Source of the DNA: an uncultured Roseburia sp.
GTDB lineage: Bacteria; Bacillota; Clostridia; Lachnospirales; Lachnospiraceae
Assembly (NCBI GenBank): GCA_910587865.1
Contig: CAJUNX010000009.1
Location: 54,375 to 118,374 of the forward strand
Direction: 5' to 3'
Length of the DNA stretch: 64,000 nt
The notes below the pieces were generated by a model that saw only the letters and a program-made list of their open reading frames with translations, was not told the origin of the DNA and did not search any database. This document shows, one piece after another, positions 26,186-35,354 of this stretch. How positions within the stretch are numbered: position 1 is the stretch's first letter; each line of letters begins with the position of its first letter. Position numbers and translations under genes: made by a program.

Positions 26186-27467
26186 AGACCAAAACTCCGT
26201 CGATTCTGATGTCGTTGACATCCGCCGTGTTCTTTGCACGATAGAGCGTCTCGTTTTTCACTGACTTTCTGCCGCACACGACAAAATTTTTATTGCAGAG
26301 CTTTGCCGCCGCATATGCTTCCGCCCCTTTTGCGGCATTCGCGCTGTTGATGACAATACAGTCGTATTTTTCGTCCATCTCGTCAAGAAGCTGCGCAAAT
26401 CTCCGGTTCCCGGCGATGTCCATCCCGTTCTCCTTCGAGCGGCTTCTGCACAGGGAATCCAGATATGCGTTCATCTGCAGCGGATGAACCGCATCCGCCT
26501 GTCCGAGCACATAATCGGTGACGGAATTTTCTTCGGTTCCCGCACCCTCGCTCGAGGAGAGATCCACGTAGAGCGTCTTCTTCTGCTCGTTCGCATAGCT
26601 CATGGCCAGCTTTAATGCCGCATCCTTTTTCGGACAGTGCAGCCGGATACAGCCGATCCGATTGCAGGAGCGTTCCTCATCCCTGAGATACAGGGCCACC
26701 TTTTTAAATGCCTCCTCATTATCCTCGCCGCTCTTTAACACATCGATGATGTTCGCATCCATGCATTCGCGAATCTCCTCCGCATTCTTCGGTTTCCGGT
26801 AAATCAGCATCCAAAAGGTATACAGCACGATCTCCACGATGATCCCGAGCAGAACACCGGCTGTCACCGCCTTCATGATCGAACGCTTAAAATCATCCTC
26901 GCTGATCGAATAGCTCTGCATCTTAACGATCTCCTGCGTCACATACGGCTCGTCGAGCACGCTCACACAGTCCGCGCCGATCACTTCCTCGCTGACCTCC
27001 TCGGCCGCCTGTAAGATACCCTGCGTAAATTCAAGCGCCACATTCTCGTCTGGCAGCGTCGCATTGCCGACGGTCGCAGGAAACGTCACATAGATGGACA
27101 CAACGCCCGATGCCTCGCCCTGAATCGCCTCAAAAAGCGCATTATATTCGTCAATCGTAATCGGATATCCGGTAATCTCGCAGAATCTCTGATAACCCCT
27201 GCTGCTCTTTGCAATCTTGATCACATTTCCGACACGCTCCACCACACTTGTATCGCTGTAATCGCTCACAAAGAGCGCCGCGTGTACCTGCAGCTTGTTA
27301 TCATACATCTCGTTTTCCACATACGGCTTCAGCGTCACGTACTTATAGCCGCCGAGCGCCGCCGCGCAGAGCACTGCCAGAAGAACCGCCAGCCACCACA
27401 TTTTCAGATTATACCGCACGATCTCCACAAAACTGTATTCTTTGTCTGTCCTGTATTGTCTGCTCAT
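26175..27467 (-). CDS. Wzz-type co-polymerase with degenerate BY-kinase-like domain
   Basis: Chain-length protein of 430 residues. Helix 1 is near residues 28-45 (WLAVLLAVLCAAALGGY) and helix 2 near 200-222 (AVTAGVLLGIIVEIVLYTFW), bracketing the extracytoplasmic domain. The C-terminal 170 residues follow the BY-kinase layout. KTLYVDLSSSEG stands where Walker A' would be and KYDCIVINSANAA where Walker B would be. The Walker A position reads RLHCPKKDAALKLAM and has no GKS/T. It is therefore likely a regulatory pseudokinase, or it needs a separate partner. It follows the sugar transferase gene and is overlapped by the next gene. Confidence 0.82.
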   Translation of the reverse strand: MSRQYRTDKEYSFVEIVRYNLKMWWLAVLLAVLCAAALGGYKYVTLKPYVENEMYDNKLQVHAALFVSDYSDTSVVERVGNVIKIAKSSRGYQRFCEITGYPITIDEYNALFEAIQGEASGVVSIYVTFPATVGNATLPDENVALEFTQGILQAAEEVSEEVIGADCVSVLDEPYVTQEIVKMQSYSISEDDFKRSIMKAVTAGVLLGIIVEIVLYTFWMLIYRKPKNAEEIRECMDANIIDVLKSGEDNEEAFKKVALYLRDEERSCNRIGCIRLHCPKKDAALKLAMSYANEQKKTLYVDLSSSEGAGTEENSVTDYVLGQADAVHPLQMNAYLDSLCRSRSKENGMDIAGNRRFAQLLDEMDEKYDCIVINSANAAKGAEAYAAAKLCNKNFVVCGRKSVKNETLYRAKNTADVNDIRIDGVLVYEL

Positions 27468-27495
27468 TCCTTATCCCCTTTCCTTTTTGCCGCTT

Positions 27496-28917
27496 TTATT
27501 CGCCTTCCTTTTTAAACACAACCCCGATCGTTTTCAGCAGGATCTTAATATCCAGCCCGATGCTCCAGTTGTCGATATACTGTACATCGAGCTTTACCAC
27601 CTCCTCAAAATCGCTGATCGCGTTTCTTCCGCTTACCTGCCACAGTCCGGTGATCCCCGGCTTCGCGCTTAAGCGCCTCTTCTGGTGCGCCTCGTACTGC
27701 CGGAACTCCTCCACGGTCGGCGGCCTTGTCCCCACCAGGCTCATGTCGCCTTTTAAGACATTGAAAAACTGCGGCAGCTCATCGATGCTGGTTTTGCGGA
27801 TGAATTTCCCCACTTTTGTGATGCGCGGGTCATCCTTCATTTTAAACATAAAGCCGCTCATCTCATTCTGGCTCTCCAGCTCCTTTTTGCGCGCTTCCGC
27901 ATCCCGGTACATGGAGCGGAATTTGTATATCTTAAAGAACCTTCCGTTTTTCCCGACCCGCATCTGCGAGAAGACCAGGGGACCCGGAGATTCGATCAGA
28001 AGCGGCGGCGCCAGAAACAGCGTCACCACGCCGGTGATGAGAAGACCTGCCAGCGCCCCTGCGATGTCCATCATGCGCTTTAAGATCAGCATCTTCCAGT
28101 TATACTGCTGCGTGGAAAACGTCACCACCGGAATATTTCCCAGCATGTGAAAGCTCTTGTGATAATCGTCAAATTTATTCAGTATCTCGATCGTCACATG
28201 AACCGTAGCCCCCATATCGCCAAACCGGTTCGCCACCTTCGCCAGCGACTCCCCGGTATCGTAGGGCACGTTGAGAAACACCTCGTCCACAATCTGTTCT
28301 TTTACATACTGAAACATATTGTCGTAGGTCGCAACCACCGGGATTCCTTCGTACCATTTCCCGACCTGATTGTCGTCAATGATGGCGATGCTTGCCAGCC
28401 GGTGCGCCCAGTCCTTTGTGTGATCAATGTTTGCGATAATATCCTTAACCCGGTCCGAAGTCGTGACAAGAAAAACCTGGTTCGTGGCCCGGTTATTCCG
28501 GTATACCTTCAGCAGATAATATTTAAAAACGACATGTGTCGCAAAAAACAAAGCCGTATTGACTGCCGCGATGCAGAAATATGCCCCGCGGGATGCCTCC
28601 GCATTGTTGTGACGCAGGAAAATCGTCACGGATGTGATCAGCACAATCGCCACGCCCGCCTCGATGCCTGCCCAGAAATCACGGTACAGATTCCGGTCAA
28701 TAAATTTTTTCTCGATGTCGGAAAACAGGAGCACCAGCATATAGATCACCAGCACGATGGCAAAGCTGTCAAGCAGCTCCGTCTTCATATTTGCGACCGA
28801 CACGTTCCGGAACACGACCAGCCACAGATATCCGCCCCCGAAATAGCTGGCGATGAAGCAGATCATATCCGCAAACAGCAGCGCTACATCCTGAATCCTT
28901 TCTCTTGATCGGTACAT
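27496..28917 (-). CDS. Polyisoprenyl-phosphate glycosyl-1-phosphate transferase (WbaP/CpsE-like)
   Basis: Initiating enzyme of a polysaccharide repeat unit. Four N-terminal helices occupy residues 10-120, then a CoA-binding-like domain. The catalytic sugar transferase domain starts near residue 270: KRMMDIAGALAGLLITG helix, QMRVGKNGRFFKIYKFRSM, TSIDELPQFFNVLKGDMSLV, GTRPPTVEEF and PGITGLWQVSGRN. At 473 residues it is a normal full-length member. It heads the Wzx/Wzy-type cluster running left, while the enzyme at 2123 starts a second cluster. Confidence 0.94.
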   Translation of the reverse strand: MYRSRERIQDVALLFADMICFIASYFGGGYLWLVVFRNVSVANMKTELLDSFAIVLVIYMLVLLFSDIEKKFIDRNLYRDFWAGIEAGVAIVLITSVTIFLRHNNAEASRGAYFCIAAVNTALFFATHVVFKYYLLKVYRNNRATNQVFLVTTSDRVKDIIANIDHTKDWAHRLASIAIIDDNQVGKWYEGIPVVATYDNMFQYVKEQIVDEVFLNVPYDTGESLAKVANRFGDMGATVHVTIEILNKFDDYHKSFHMLGNIPVVTFSTQQYNWKMLILKRMMDIAGALAGLLITGVVTLFLAPPLLIESPGPLVFSQMRVGKNGRFFKIYKFRSMYRDAEARKKELESQNEMSGFMFKMKDDPRITKVGKFIRKTSIDELPQFFNVLKGDMSLVGTRPPTVEEFRQYEAHQKRRLSAKPGITGLWQVSGRNAISDFEEVVKLDVQYIDNWSIGLDIKILLKTIGVVFKKEGE

Positions 28918-29012
28918 AGAAAAACCTTCCTTCTCTGCAGAAACGGGAAAGATTCATGTTTCACCGTTCCTTTTTCCTCCCGCGGCGGCATGCTCCGTCA
29001 TGCGGACAGCCG

Positions 29013-30377
29013 TCACGTCGTTTTCCCGAAATGCTTTGTTCCCGCCGCGATGTCATGGTACTCCTCGCGCTTTCCCATCGAAAACCGAAGCCGCACACCC
29101 CCTGATCCCGTCTTTGGCCACATACAGTCAAATCCGAAGAGCGGCGCCGTCACCCGGCGGAGCTTATACGCCTTTGCCACATCCGGCCGTTCCCTGCGGC
29201 TGATTTCCGCGGGAATCTCATGTCCGGTCTCATCGACCACCGCAATCCGCGCCGGAAGGATCCTCCCGTCCCAGACCCGCACAAACGCCCATCCGCTGCA
29301 GATCATGCTGTTGTCCTGGCATTCCTGTCTGTCTATGTGATATTGTATCCGTCTTACCCTGATCCATTCCGATTCGGGGACAATTGCACTCCCCGCTTCC
29401 GTTCCCCCGCGCAGCAGATCCGCAAGCGCCGTTGCGCGCGTTCCCATGCTTCGCTGCATATTGCGCACCGGCAGCGCTCCCGATCTGATATAATCCTGAA
29501 AATGCTCTTCCATCCCTGCATACACCGCCGCGGCGCGCTCCGTGATCCCCGCGAGTGCATACAGCTCCTGCAGGCTCCACTGAGCGTCATACAGTCCCTG
29601 ATAATATGCAAAATAAAGCGCCCGGTAGAGGATAAATTCTCTGGGAACCGGGAAGCCGAAGGTCCACTCGTAGTCGATGACCTCCCACACGCCTGACACA
29701 CCGTCTCCGATTGCCTGATCATCCCAGGATGCGCCTGCCCGGGCTGGCTCTTCATCCCAGGATGCGTTCTCTCTGCCCGACAGCAGGATATTCGGAAAAA
29801 TCAGATCAATATCGCTGACCCCGGCACAGGGCAGTCCTTCCTCCGGTGCCTGATCCCCAAACACCTCGCGAAATTCCTCCGTCACCCGAAACGGGACCTC
29901 TCCTCCCGCCGTGCCGATCCGCCGGATGTACTCCCGCAGAATCCGTTCCACACGCGCTCTGTCACCCCTGCCGGCCGCCTCCTCCAGAAGCTCCTGTAAG
30001 GTCGCGCCGCGCAAAAACGGAAATTCTGCACGAACGGCGCCGGCCGGCCGATCCGCCCCCTGCCCCGGTGCACCGTTCTGCGGCATCGGTGAATCAGATG
30101 AACCTGCTTCCCGGCTCTGCGGCGTCTCCTCCAAAGGATACAGCCTGCACGGACAAAAGCGGATGCCCCGGCCCGCTTCCTCCCCTTTTCCGCCGGCATA
30201 CGCCTTCGTCAGCCTTTGGTACGCGTCGGCGATCCCCGCAATATGTGCCTCCGCCTCCCCGCACTGGGCATATTTATATACACGCTTCCGTCCGTTCTCA
30301 TCCTGCACGATATCCGTCCGGATGGCAAACCGCGCCGCGCGCTCATTGGAATATTTGGAATAAATCGTCCGCTCCAA
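29013..30377 (-). CDS. Kinase-like protein with C-terminal beta-sandwich domain
   Basis: A 454-residue protein with protein-kinase-like signatures. KRVYKYAQCGEAEAHI near residue 31 gives candidate Lys and Glu, and DIDLIFPNIL near 198 gives the catalytic loop Asp and Asn. VIDYEWTFGFP near 240 is the DFG-equivalent. The last 130 residues (IDRQECQ, SGWAFVR, RPDVAKAYKL) resemble the beta-sandwich found in rhamnan-locus proteins. The start is TTG directly after the methyltransferase stop, in the same frame, with GGGAGGG eight bases upstream. With the methyltransferase it matches the WbdD layout (methyltransferase then kinase), which caps and terminates ABC-exported polymers. The substrate is inferred from context. 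Confidence 0.7.
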   Translation of the reverse strand: MERTIYSKYSNERAARFAIRTDIVQDENGRKRVYKYAQCGEAEAHIAGIADAYQRLTKAYAGGKGEEAGRGIRFCPCRLYPLEETPQSREAGSSDSPMPQNGAPGQGADRPAGAVRAEFPFLRGATLQELLEEAAGRGDRARVERILREYIRRIGTAGGEVPFRVTEEFREVFGDQAPEEGLPCAGVSDIDLIFPNILLSGRENASWDEEPARAGASWDDQAIGDGVSGVWEVIDYEWTFGFPVPREFILYRALYFAYYQGLYDAQWSLQELYALAGITERAAAVYAGMEEHFQDYIRSGALPVRNMQRSMGTRATALADLLRGGTEAGSAIVPESEWIRVRRIQYHIDRQECQDNSMICSGWAFVRVWDGRILPARIAVVDETGHEIPAEISRRERPDVAKAYKLRRVTAPLFGFDCMWPKTGSGGVRLRFSMGKREEYHDIAAGTKHFGKTT

Positions 30378-31367
30378 CTATTCTGCCCTCCCGCTTTTTG
30401 CCTCTATCAGAAAAGAGTTCGAAAACTCGCCAAACAGTCCCTCGTCCATCAAAGTGTCATACACCCTGCCCTCATCCAGCAGCAGGAGCCTGTCACGGTC
30501 AAAATTTCTCCGCTGCTCCTTTAATTCGCCCCTTTTCGGCAGCCAGTCATCCGAATAGATCACGGACGGAAATTTGTGGTCCGGATACGGATAGTAAAAC
30601 CTCATGTCTGTAAATCCGGCTTCTGAAAGCAGGCGGATATACTCTATTCTGGTATAGCACCGCGGCATGCCGGCACTATCCGCGCTCCCTTCCCTTTGGA
30701 CGGCCCCATACCGGCCCGCAGCGCTTTTTCCGGCATCCGTACTCCCGCTATTCCCTCCGGCGGAGACTGAATCCGACGGATATCCTTCCACGCCCGTAAA
30801 ATAACCGCCCCGGTATTCCTCCTGACAGCCCGCGAGATATTTTAAGCCCAGCCGGTTCGCATCCGAAAGAACAAGCGTTCCGCCCGGCCGAAGCATCGCA
30901 CAGAGCTCCTTTAACTCCCACATATATCCGGAGGTATGTCCCACAATCAGGATCCGGTCAAATCCGTTCTCTGTATCCCCGGTCCGGCTGCCCCGGCCCG
31001 GCGCAGGCGGTCTGACAGCTGCATCCCGTCTTTTCACCCACGCACGCTCTGTGAGGACGGTGAGCCGTTCTCCCGCCTCCTGACAGCGCGCACGGATCAG
31101 CTCTGCGCCCGCTTCCTCCTCCGTGACGCTGACCACCTGTCCCGCCATTTGCAGCAGTCTTCCGGTGAGCGCCCCGTACTCCGCGTTTCGCTCAAGCACG
31201 CGCATCTCCTTTGTCACGGTAAGCCAGCTGATGAGGTTTTCCCGGATCGCGGACAGATGGTACAGATACGGGTAGGACGCCCGCTGTTCGATGAGGCGGG
31301 GATACTCTTCTTTTTTATATTTTGTTATGATCTCATACAGATCCGCCCGGATCGCTTCTGTCTCCAT
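30378..31367 (-). CDS. SAM-dependent methyltransferase-like protein
   Basis: Class I methyltransferase fold of 329 residues. TKEMRVLERNAEYGALTGRLL near residue 55 is the SAM-binding strand-loop. FDRILIVGHTSGYMWEL near 135, LRPGGTLVLSDANRLGLK near 160 and a post-domain ARIEYIRLLSEAGF-type motif near 240 follow. Two inserts near residues 110 and 205 are rich in Gly, Ser and Arg. It is the gene right after wzt and ends in TAG, followed at once and in frame by the kinase-like gene. Terminal methylation of the exported polymer is the likely role by comparison with WbdD. Confidence 0.75.
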   Translation of the reverse strand: METEAIRADLYEIITKYKKEEYPRLIEQRASYPYLYHLSAIRENLISWLTVTKEMRVLERNAEYGALTGRLLQMAGQVVSVTEEEAGAELIRARCQEAGERLTVLTERAWVKRRDAAVRPPAPGRGSRTGDTENGFDRILIVGHTSGYMWELKELCAMLRPGGTLVLSDANRLGLKYLAGCQEEYRGGYFTGVEGYPSDSVSAGGNSGSTDAGKSAAGRYGAVQREGSADSAGMPRCYTRIEYIRLLSEAGFTDMRFYYPYPDHKFPSVIYSDDWLPKRGELKEQRRNFDRDRLLLLDEGRVYDTLMDEGLFGEFSNSFLIEAKSGRAE

Positions 31368-31401
31368 CCGTCACCCTTCCTCCGCCGCTCAGGCGGGCCG
31401 G

Positions 31402-32679
31402 CTACGCCTCCACCCGGGTCACCGTCGTGTCCGAATTCATATCATAAAAACCGACGGTATTTTTGTCCGAGATCACCGTCACTCCCATCACATCGTAGAG
31501 CCTGTGATAGGCCCGGAACTCTCCCCCGACATACCCGGTACAGCTGACTGACAGCAGATACTCCCCTCCCTGCAGGTCCATGTTCTGCCGGAATTCGGCC
31601 ACGTAGATCTCCCCTTTTTGCGCAACTCCGATTCCCGCCTTCTCATACATGGTGTTCGTCCCGGTCACCGCCGTTCCCTGCGCCGTCTTAAACGTGTACG
31701 TAAAAATCGGATCCTTCACATCCGACCAGAACCGCACCTTTGACTTGATCGAAAACGATGTGCCCTTTTGGATACAGTTCGTGTAGCTGCCGTATTCATC
31801 TACCACTGCAAAATCAATGATTTCCGCTTCCCCGGTTCCGTATTCATCCACCCCGGGATTTAAATCATAGTTTAATTTCCAGAGTGTATTCGCACCGCCT
31901 GCTTTCGCCTGAGTGAGGATCTGTCCTCCTGCAATGTTCTGCGACTGCTTTAACAGCACTTTTTTGTAGAGATTAATCGTATCCTTCGGATTACCCTCCG
32001 AAAGTTTGACGCCCTGGTTCAGCAGAATCACCCGGTCACAGTATTTTGCCACACTGCTGATATCATGGCTGACAAATATGATCGTCCTGCCCTGCGCCTT
32101 GAAATCCTCGAATTTTTTATAGCATTTTGCCTGAAAAAATACATCGCCGACCGATAACGCCTCGTCCACGATCAGGATCTCCGGATCAATGTTGATCGCC
32201 ACCGCAAAGGCCAGGCGCACAAACATACCGCTCGAATACGTCTTGCAGGGCTGATTCACGAATTCCCCGATGTCCGCAAACTGCACAATTTCCGGCAGAC
32301 GCGCATCCATCTCCTCTCTCGAAAATCCCATCATCATCCCGTTTAAATAAACATTCTCGATCCCGGTATATTCCATATTAAATCCGGCGCCCAGCTCGAG
32401 CAGCGCCGAGATGCGGCCGCGAATCTCCACTTCGCCCTCCGTCGGGCTTAAGACGCCCGTGATAATCTTTAAAATCGTGGATTTTCCCGAACCGTTTGTC
32501 CCGATAATCCCGACCGTCTCGCCCTTTCTGACCTCAAAAGAGACATGGTCGAGCGCACGGTGCTCTTTAAAGCGCCCCCTGCGCGCCAGTCCGAGGGCAT
32601 CAAACAGACGCTCCGATGGTTTTTTATATAATTTGTAGACTTTGCTGACATCCGCCACCCGGATTACCGTCTCATCCAT
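31402..32679 (-). CDS. wzt: ABC polysaccharide exporter ATPase with carbohydrate-binding domain (Wzt-like)
   Basis: ATP-binding subunit that drives export of a completed lipid-linked polysaccharide. Walker A is GTNGSGKSTILKIITG near residue 63, the signature motif is in TYSSGMFVRLAFAVAIN near 140, and Walker B is ILIVDEALSVGDVFFQ near 165. Residues 250-425 form a Wzt_C-type beta-sandwich (YGTGEAEIIDFAVVDEYG, GTSFSIKSKVRF). In O8/O9a-type systems such a domain recognises the modified chain end. The ATG at 32679 (GAGGAAG upstream) replaces a longer frame to 32769. It pairs with the permease at 32779. Confidence 0.93.
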   Translation of the reverse strand: MDETVIRVADVSKVYKLYKKPSERLFDALGLARRGRFKEHRALDHVSFEVRKGETVGIIGTNGSGKSTILKIITGVLSPTEGEVEIRGRISALLELGAGFNMEYTGIENVYLNGMMMGFSREEMDARLPEIVQFADIGEFVNQPCKTYSSGMFVRLAFAVAINIDPEILIVDEALSVGDVFFQAKCYKKFEDFKAQGRTIIFVSHDISSVAKYCDRVILLNQGVKLSEGNPKDTINLYKKVLLKQSQNIAGGQILTQAKAGGANTLWKLNYDLNPGVDEYGTGEAEIIDFAVVDEYGSYTNCIQKGTSFSIKSKVRFWSDVKDPIFTYTFKTAQGTAVTGTNTMYEKAGIGVAQKGEIYVAEFRQNMDLQGGEYLLSVSCTGYVGGEFRAYHRLYDVMGVTVISDKNTVGFYDMNSDTTVTRVEA

Positions 32680-32778
32680 GTCGCTCTTCCTCTTTATCCG
32701 TTCCCCCTGCGCCGCCTTATCGCAGCCTTCATCCCCTGAGAGAGTTCCGGTCTGCTCTGCGCTTTGCACAGGACTATT

Positions 32779-33630
32779 TTATAATACATCGGCAAAATGC
32801 GGCCTAAGCCGTCGGAACACGCTGCTTCCGAACAGAAGGAACAATGCCGTCACTGCCCAGAAGACCGCTGTCTGCCCGGGATTCTCCCAAAACCACACTT
32901 TGTTGATCAGCGCGTCCCGATATCCCGCCACCACATAATACATCGGATTGATCCGAAGCAGCGCAAGCGCCCATTCCGGCATCCCGCTCATCGACTCAAA
33001 TGACCACATGATGGGTGTCACCCAGATCCCGACCTGAAGAATAATCGCCACGACCTCTTTCATATCCCGGAAAAACACAGTGACCGCGCTCGTCGCATAC
33101 ACGACTCCCGCCGCGAGAACCATCATGCAGACCGAATAATAAATCACCTGCAGCGTATACAGATCCGGCCCGTATCCGTAAAACAGATACAGCAGAACCG
33201 TAAATACGATAAAAAACAGATGCGTAAACAGCGCCGAAATCAGCTTAACCACCGGAAGGACGTCAATCTGAAAGACGACCTTTTTGACCAGATAATCGTA
33301 CTCCACCAGAACGCCGGTGCCTCCGGTGACCGATTCCTGGAAATAAAACCACGGCACCAGACCGCCGGTCAGCCAAAGGACAAACGGCACCTCGATCCCG
33401 CTTCTTAAATCCGTCGTCCTCTGATGCAGTCCTTTCTCAAACACAAACCAGTACAAAAGCACCGTGATCACCGGCTGTACAAATGCCCAGAAGACCCCGA
33501 GATAAGAACCCGCAAATTTTTTCTTACTGTCGTTTCTGGCCAGCTGAAGGATAAGCTTCCGGCTGCCCGCAATATGCGCTGTCAGGGAATGATTCTTTGC
33601 TTTCAATCTCTCTACCTGCCTTCCATGCAT
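32779..33630 (-). CDS. wzm: ABC-2 type polysaccharide export permease (Wzm-like)
   Basis: Membrane subunit of the ABC polysaccharide exporter. It has six hydrophobic helices and the ABC-2 pattern: LARNDSKKKFAGSYLGVFWA near residue 40, GLVPWFYFQESVTGGTGVL near 90, VTPIMWSFESMSG near 225 and RINPMYYVVAGYRDALI near 245. Length (283 residues) is normal. The start at 33630 follows the rfbC stop closely; the longer frame to 33666 would overlap rfbC. Working with Wzt, it exports a polymer finished in the cytoplasm, unlike the Wzx/Wzy route also present here. Confidence 0.93.
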   Translation of the reverse strand: MHGRQVERLKAKNHSLTAHIAGSRKLILQLARNDSKKKFAGSYLGVFWAFVQPVITVLLYWFVFEKGLHQRTTDLRSGIEVPFVLWLTGGLVPWFYFQESVTGGTGVLVEYDYLVKKVVFQIDVLPVVKLISALFTHLFFIVFTVLLYLFYGYGPDLYTLQVIYYSVCMMVLAAGVVYATSAVTVFFRDMKEVVAIILQVGIWVTPIMWSFESMSGMPEWALALLRINPMYYVVAGYRDALINKVWFWENPGQTAVFWAVTALFLLFGSSVFRRLRPHFADVL

Positions 33631-33631
33631 G

Positions 33632-34213
33632 TCATGCCATGCCGTGCGCCTTCTTATACGCCGCAAAGCTGCCCTGCACGCGATCCTTGTCCGAGAGAAT
33701 CAGTTGATCCGCCGTCATCCCATCCGGCATCGGCCATGCCACGCCGATCTCCTCATCGCTCCAGAGAATCCCGCCCTCATCGTTCGGATGGTAAAAATCC
33801 GTCACCTTGTAGCAGAACTCCGCCTCATCCGACAGCACGAGAAACCCATGCGCAAAATGCTTCGGCACAAAAAACTGCTTCTTATTCTCCGCCGAGAGCA
33901 GGACGCCGTACCACGCTCCGAACGTCGGCGATCCCTCCCGAAGGTCGACCGCAACGTCGAATACCTCGCCTTTTACCACGCGCACCAGCTTGTCCTGCGG
34001 ATAATCGATCTGGAAATGAAGTCCCCGCAGCACGCCCTTCCTGGAGGACGACTGATTGTCCTGCACAAACGTGCAGTCGATCCCCGCCTCCGCAAAATCG
34101 TGATAATTGTACGTTTCCATAAAATATCCCCTGGCATCCCCGAATACCGCAGGCTCAATCACCTTTAACCCGTCGATGCCGCCGCAATTGTCTCTTACCG
34201 TTATCTTTCCCAT
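33632..34213 (-). CDS. rfbC: dTDP-4-dehydrorhamnose 3,5-epimerase
   Basis: RmlC cupin enzyme, third step of dTDP-L-rhamnose synthesis. Typical motifs are FGDARGYFMETYNYHDFAE near residue 25, QDNQSSSRKGVLRGLHFQ near 50 (active-site His in LRGLH), VRVVKGEVFDVAVDLREGSP near 80 and KHFAHGFLVLSDEAEFCYKV near 120. The last part (WPMPDG, LSDKDR) is also standard. The 193-residue length is normal. It lies between rfbA and the ABC exporter genes. GAGG lies about ten bases before the ATG. Confidence 0.96.
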   Translation of the reverse strand: MGKITVRDNCGGIDGLKVIEPAVFGDARGYFMETYNYHDFAEAGIDCTFVQDNQSSSRKGVLRGLHFQIDYPQDKLVRVVKGEVFDVAVDLREGSPTFGAWYGVLLSAENKKQFFVPKHFAHGFLVLSDEAEFCYKVTDFYHPNDEGGILWSDEEIGVAWPMPDGMTADQLILSDKDRVQGSFAAYKKAHGMA

Positions 34214-34283
34214 CTTATCATCCTCACTGAATGTTTTTGCTTAACACCGGTCTGTCATCCCGCCTCTGACCGCCGGTTTCCGC

Positions 34284-35162
34284 TTACAGCCCCGCTGCAA
34301 TCTCCATCAGATATCTGCCGTAATCCGTCTTTAAAAGCGGCTGCGCAAGCTTCTCTAACTGCTCCCGGTCAATAAAGCCTCTCTTGTACGCGATCTCCTC
34401 GATGCAGGAAATATAAAGCCCCTGGCGCTTCTGAAACGCCGACACAAAATCCGCGGCCGCAAGGAGCATATCGTGATTCCCGGTATCCAGCCAGGCAAAG
34501 CCGCGGCCCAGTGTCTCGACACGCAGCGTCCCGCGGTTTAAATACTCATTATTTACAGATGTAATCTCAATCTCGCCGCGCGCCGACGGCTTTACGTTCT
34601 TCGCGATCTCCACGACGTCATTGTCGTAAAAATACAGTCCGGGCACCGCGTAATTTGACTTCGGATGTTCCGGCTTCTCCTCGATCGAGAGCGCCCTGCC
34701 CTCCATGTCGAACTCCACCACGCCGTATTCCCGCGGATCCCTGACATAGTACCCGAAAATCGTCGCTCCCGGCTCACTTATCGTCTGATCCGCCACATTC
34801 CGCAGGACGCGCGAGAAGCTCTGCCCGTAAAAAATATTATCCCCCAGCACAAGCGCCACCGGATCCTTCCCGATAAAGGACTCGCCGATCAGAAACGCAT
34901 CCGCAAGTCCTCTCGGCTCTTCCTGAACCGCATAAGAAAAGCTCATGCCAAGCTGACTGCCGTCCCCGAACAGATCTCTGAATACCGGCAGATCCCGCGG
35001 CGTAGAGATAATCAGCACCTCACGGATCCCCGCCAGCATCAGCGTGGACAGCGGATAATAGATCATCGGTTTGTCGTAAACCGGCATAATCTGCTTTGAA
35101 ATTGCCTTTGTCAGCGGGTAAAGTCTCGTCCCGGCTCCCCCTGCAAGAATGATTCCCTTCAT
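34284..35162 (-). CDS. rfbA: Glucose-1-phosphate thymidylyltransferase
   Basis: RmlA, first step of dTDP-L-rhamnose synthesis: dTTP plus glucose-1-phosphate gives dTDP-glucose. It has MKGIILAGGAGTRLYPLT at the start and MPVYDKPMIYYPLSTLMLAG near residue 26. VLGDNIFYGQSFSRVL near 110 carries the catalytic acid, and IEEKPEHPKSNYAVPGLYFY is near 160. The tail CIEEIAYKRGFID is normal. The ATG at 35162 has GGGAGGG upstream. It is separated from rfbB by a probable terminator. Confidence 0.96.
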   Translation of the reverse strand: MKGIILAGGAGTRLYPLTKAISKQIMPVYDKPMIYYPLSTLMLAGIREVLIISTPRDLPVFRDLFGDGSQLGMSFSYAVQEEPRGLADAFLIGESFIGKDPVALVLGDNIFYGQSFSRVLRNVADQTISEPGATIFGYYVRDPREYGVVEFDMEGRALSIEEKPEHPKSNYAVPGLYFYDNDVVEIAKNVKPSARGEIEITSVNNEYLNRGTLRVETLGRGFAWLDTGNHDMLLAAADFVSAFQKRQGLYISCIEEIAYKRGFIDREQLEKLAQPLLKTDYGRYLMEIAAGL

Positions 35163-35300
35163 GATACCCTCCCTTATTTTCCCAGTGTGTCTCATCATAC
35201 GGTATGCATCTTAATATTCTGATCCGACAGACATTAATTCTTTCTTAAAGTTCGTCCGTTTTTTGTAAAATGCACGGATCCGACGATTGTTTTCGGGTCA

Positions 35301-35349
35301 TTTTAAAACGCAAACAAGCAGTATCGTCCGAAAGACGGTACTGCCGTTT
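35301..35349 (-). terminator. Probable intrinsic terminator after rfbB
   Basis: Minus-strand stem CAGTACCGTC / GACGATACTG (10 bp with one G-U) and loop TTTCG, followed by a T-rich tail CTTGTTTGCGTTTT. The tail is not a clean T run. It lies just below the rfbB stop. Confidence 0.55.
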
Positions 35350-35354
35350 GGTTC

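Noticed and set aside
25274..26209. Plus-strand open frame of 311 codons
   Set aside because: It is Gln/Arg/His-rich antisense of the polytopic membrane protein, with no recognisable motif.
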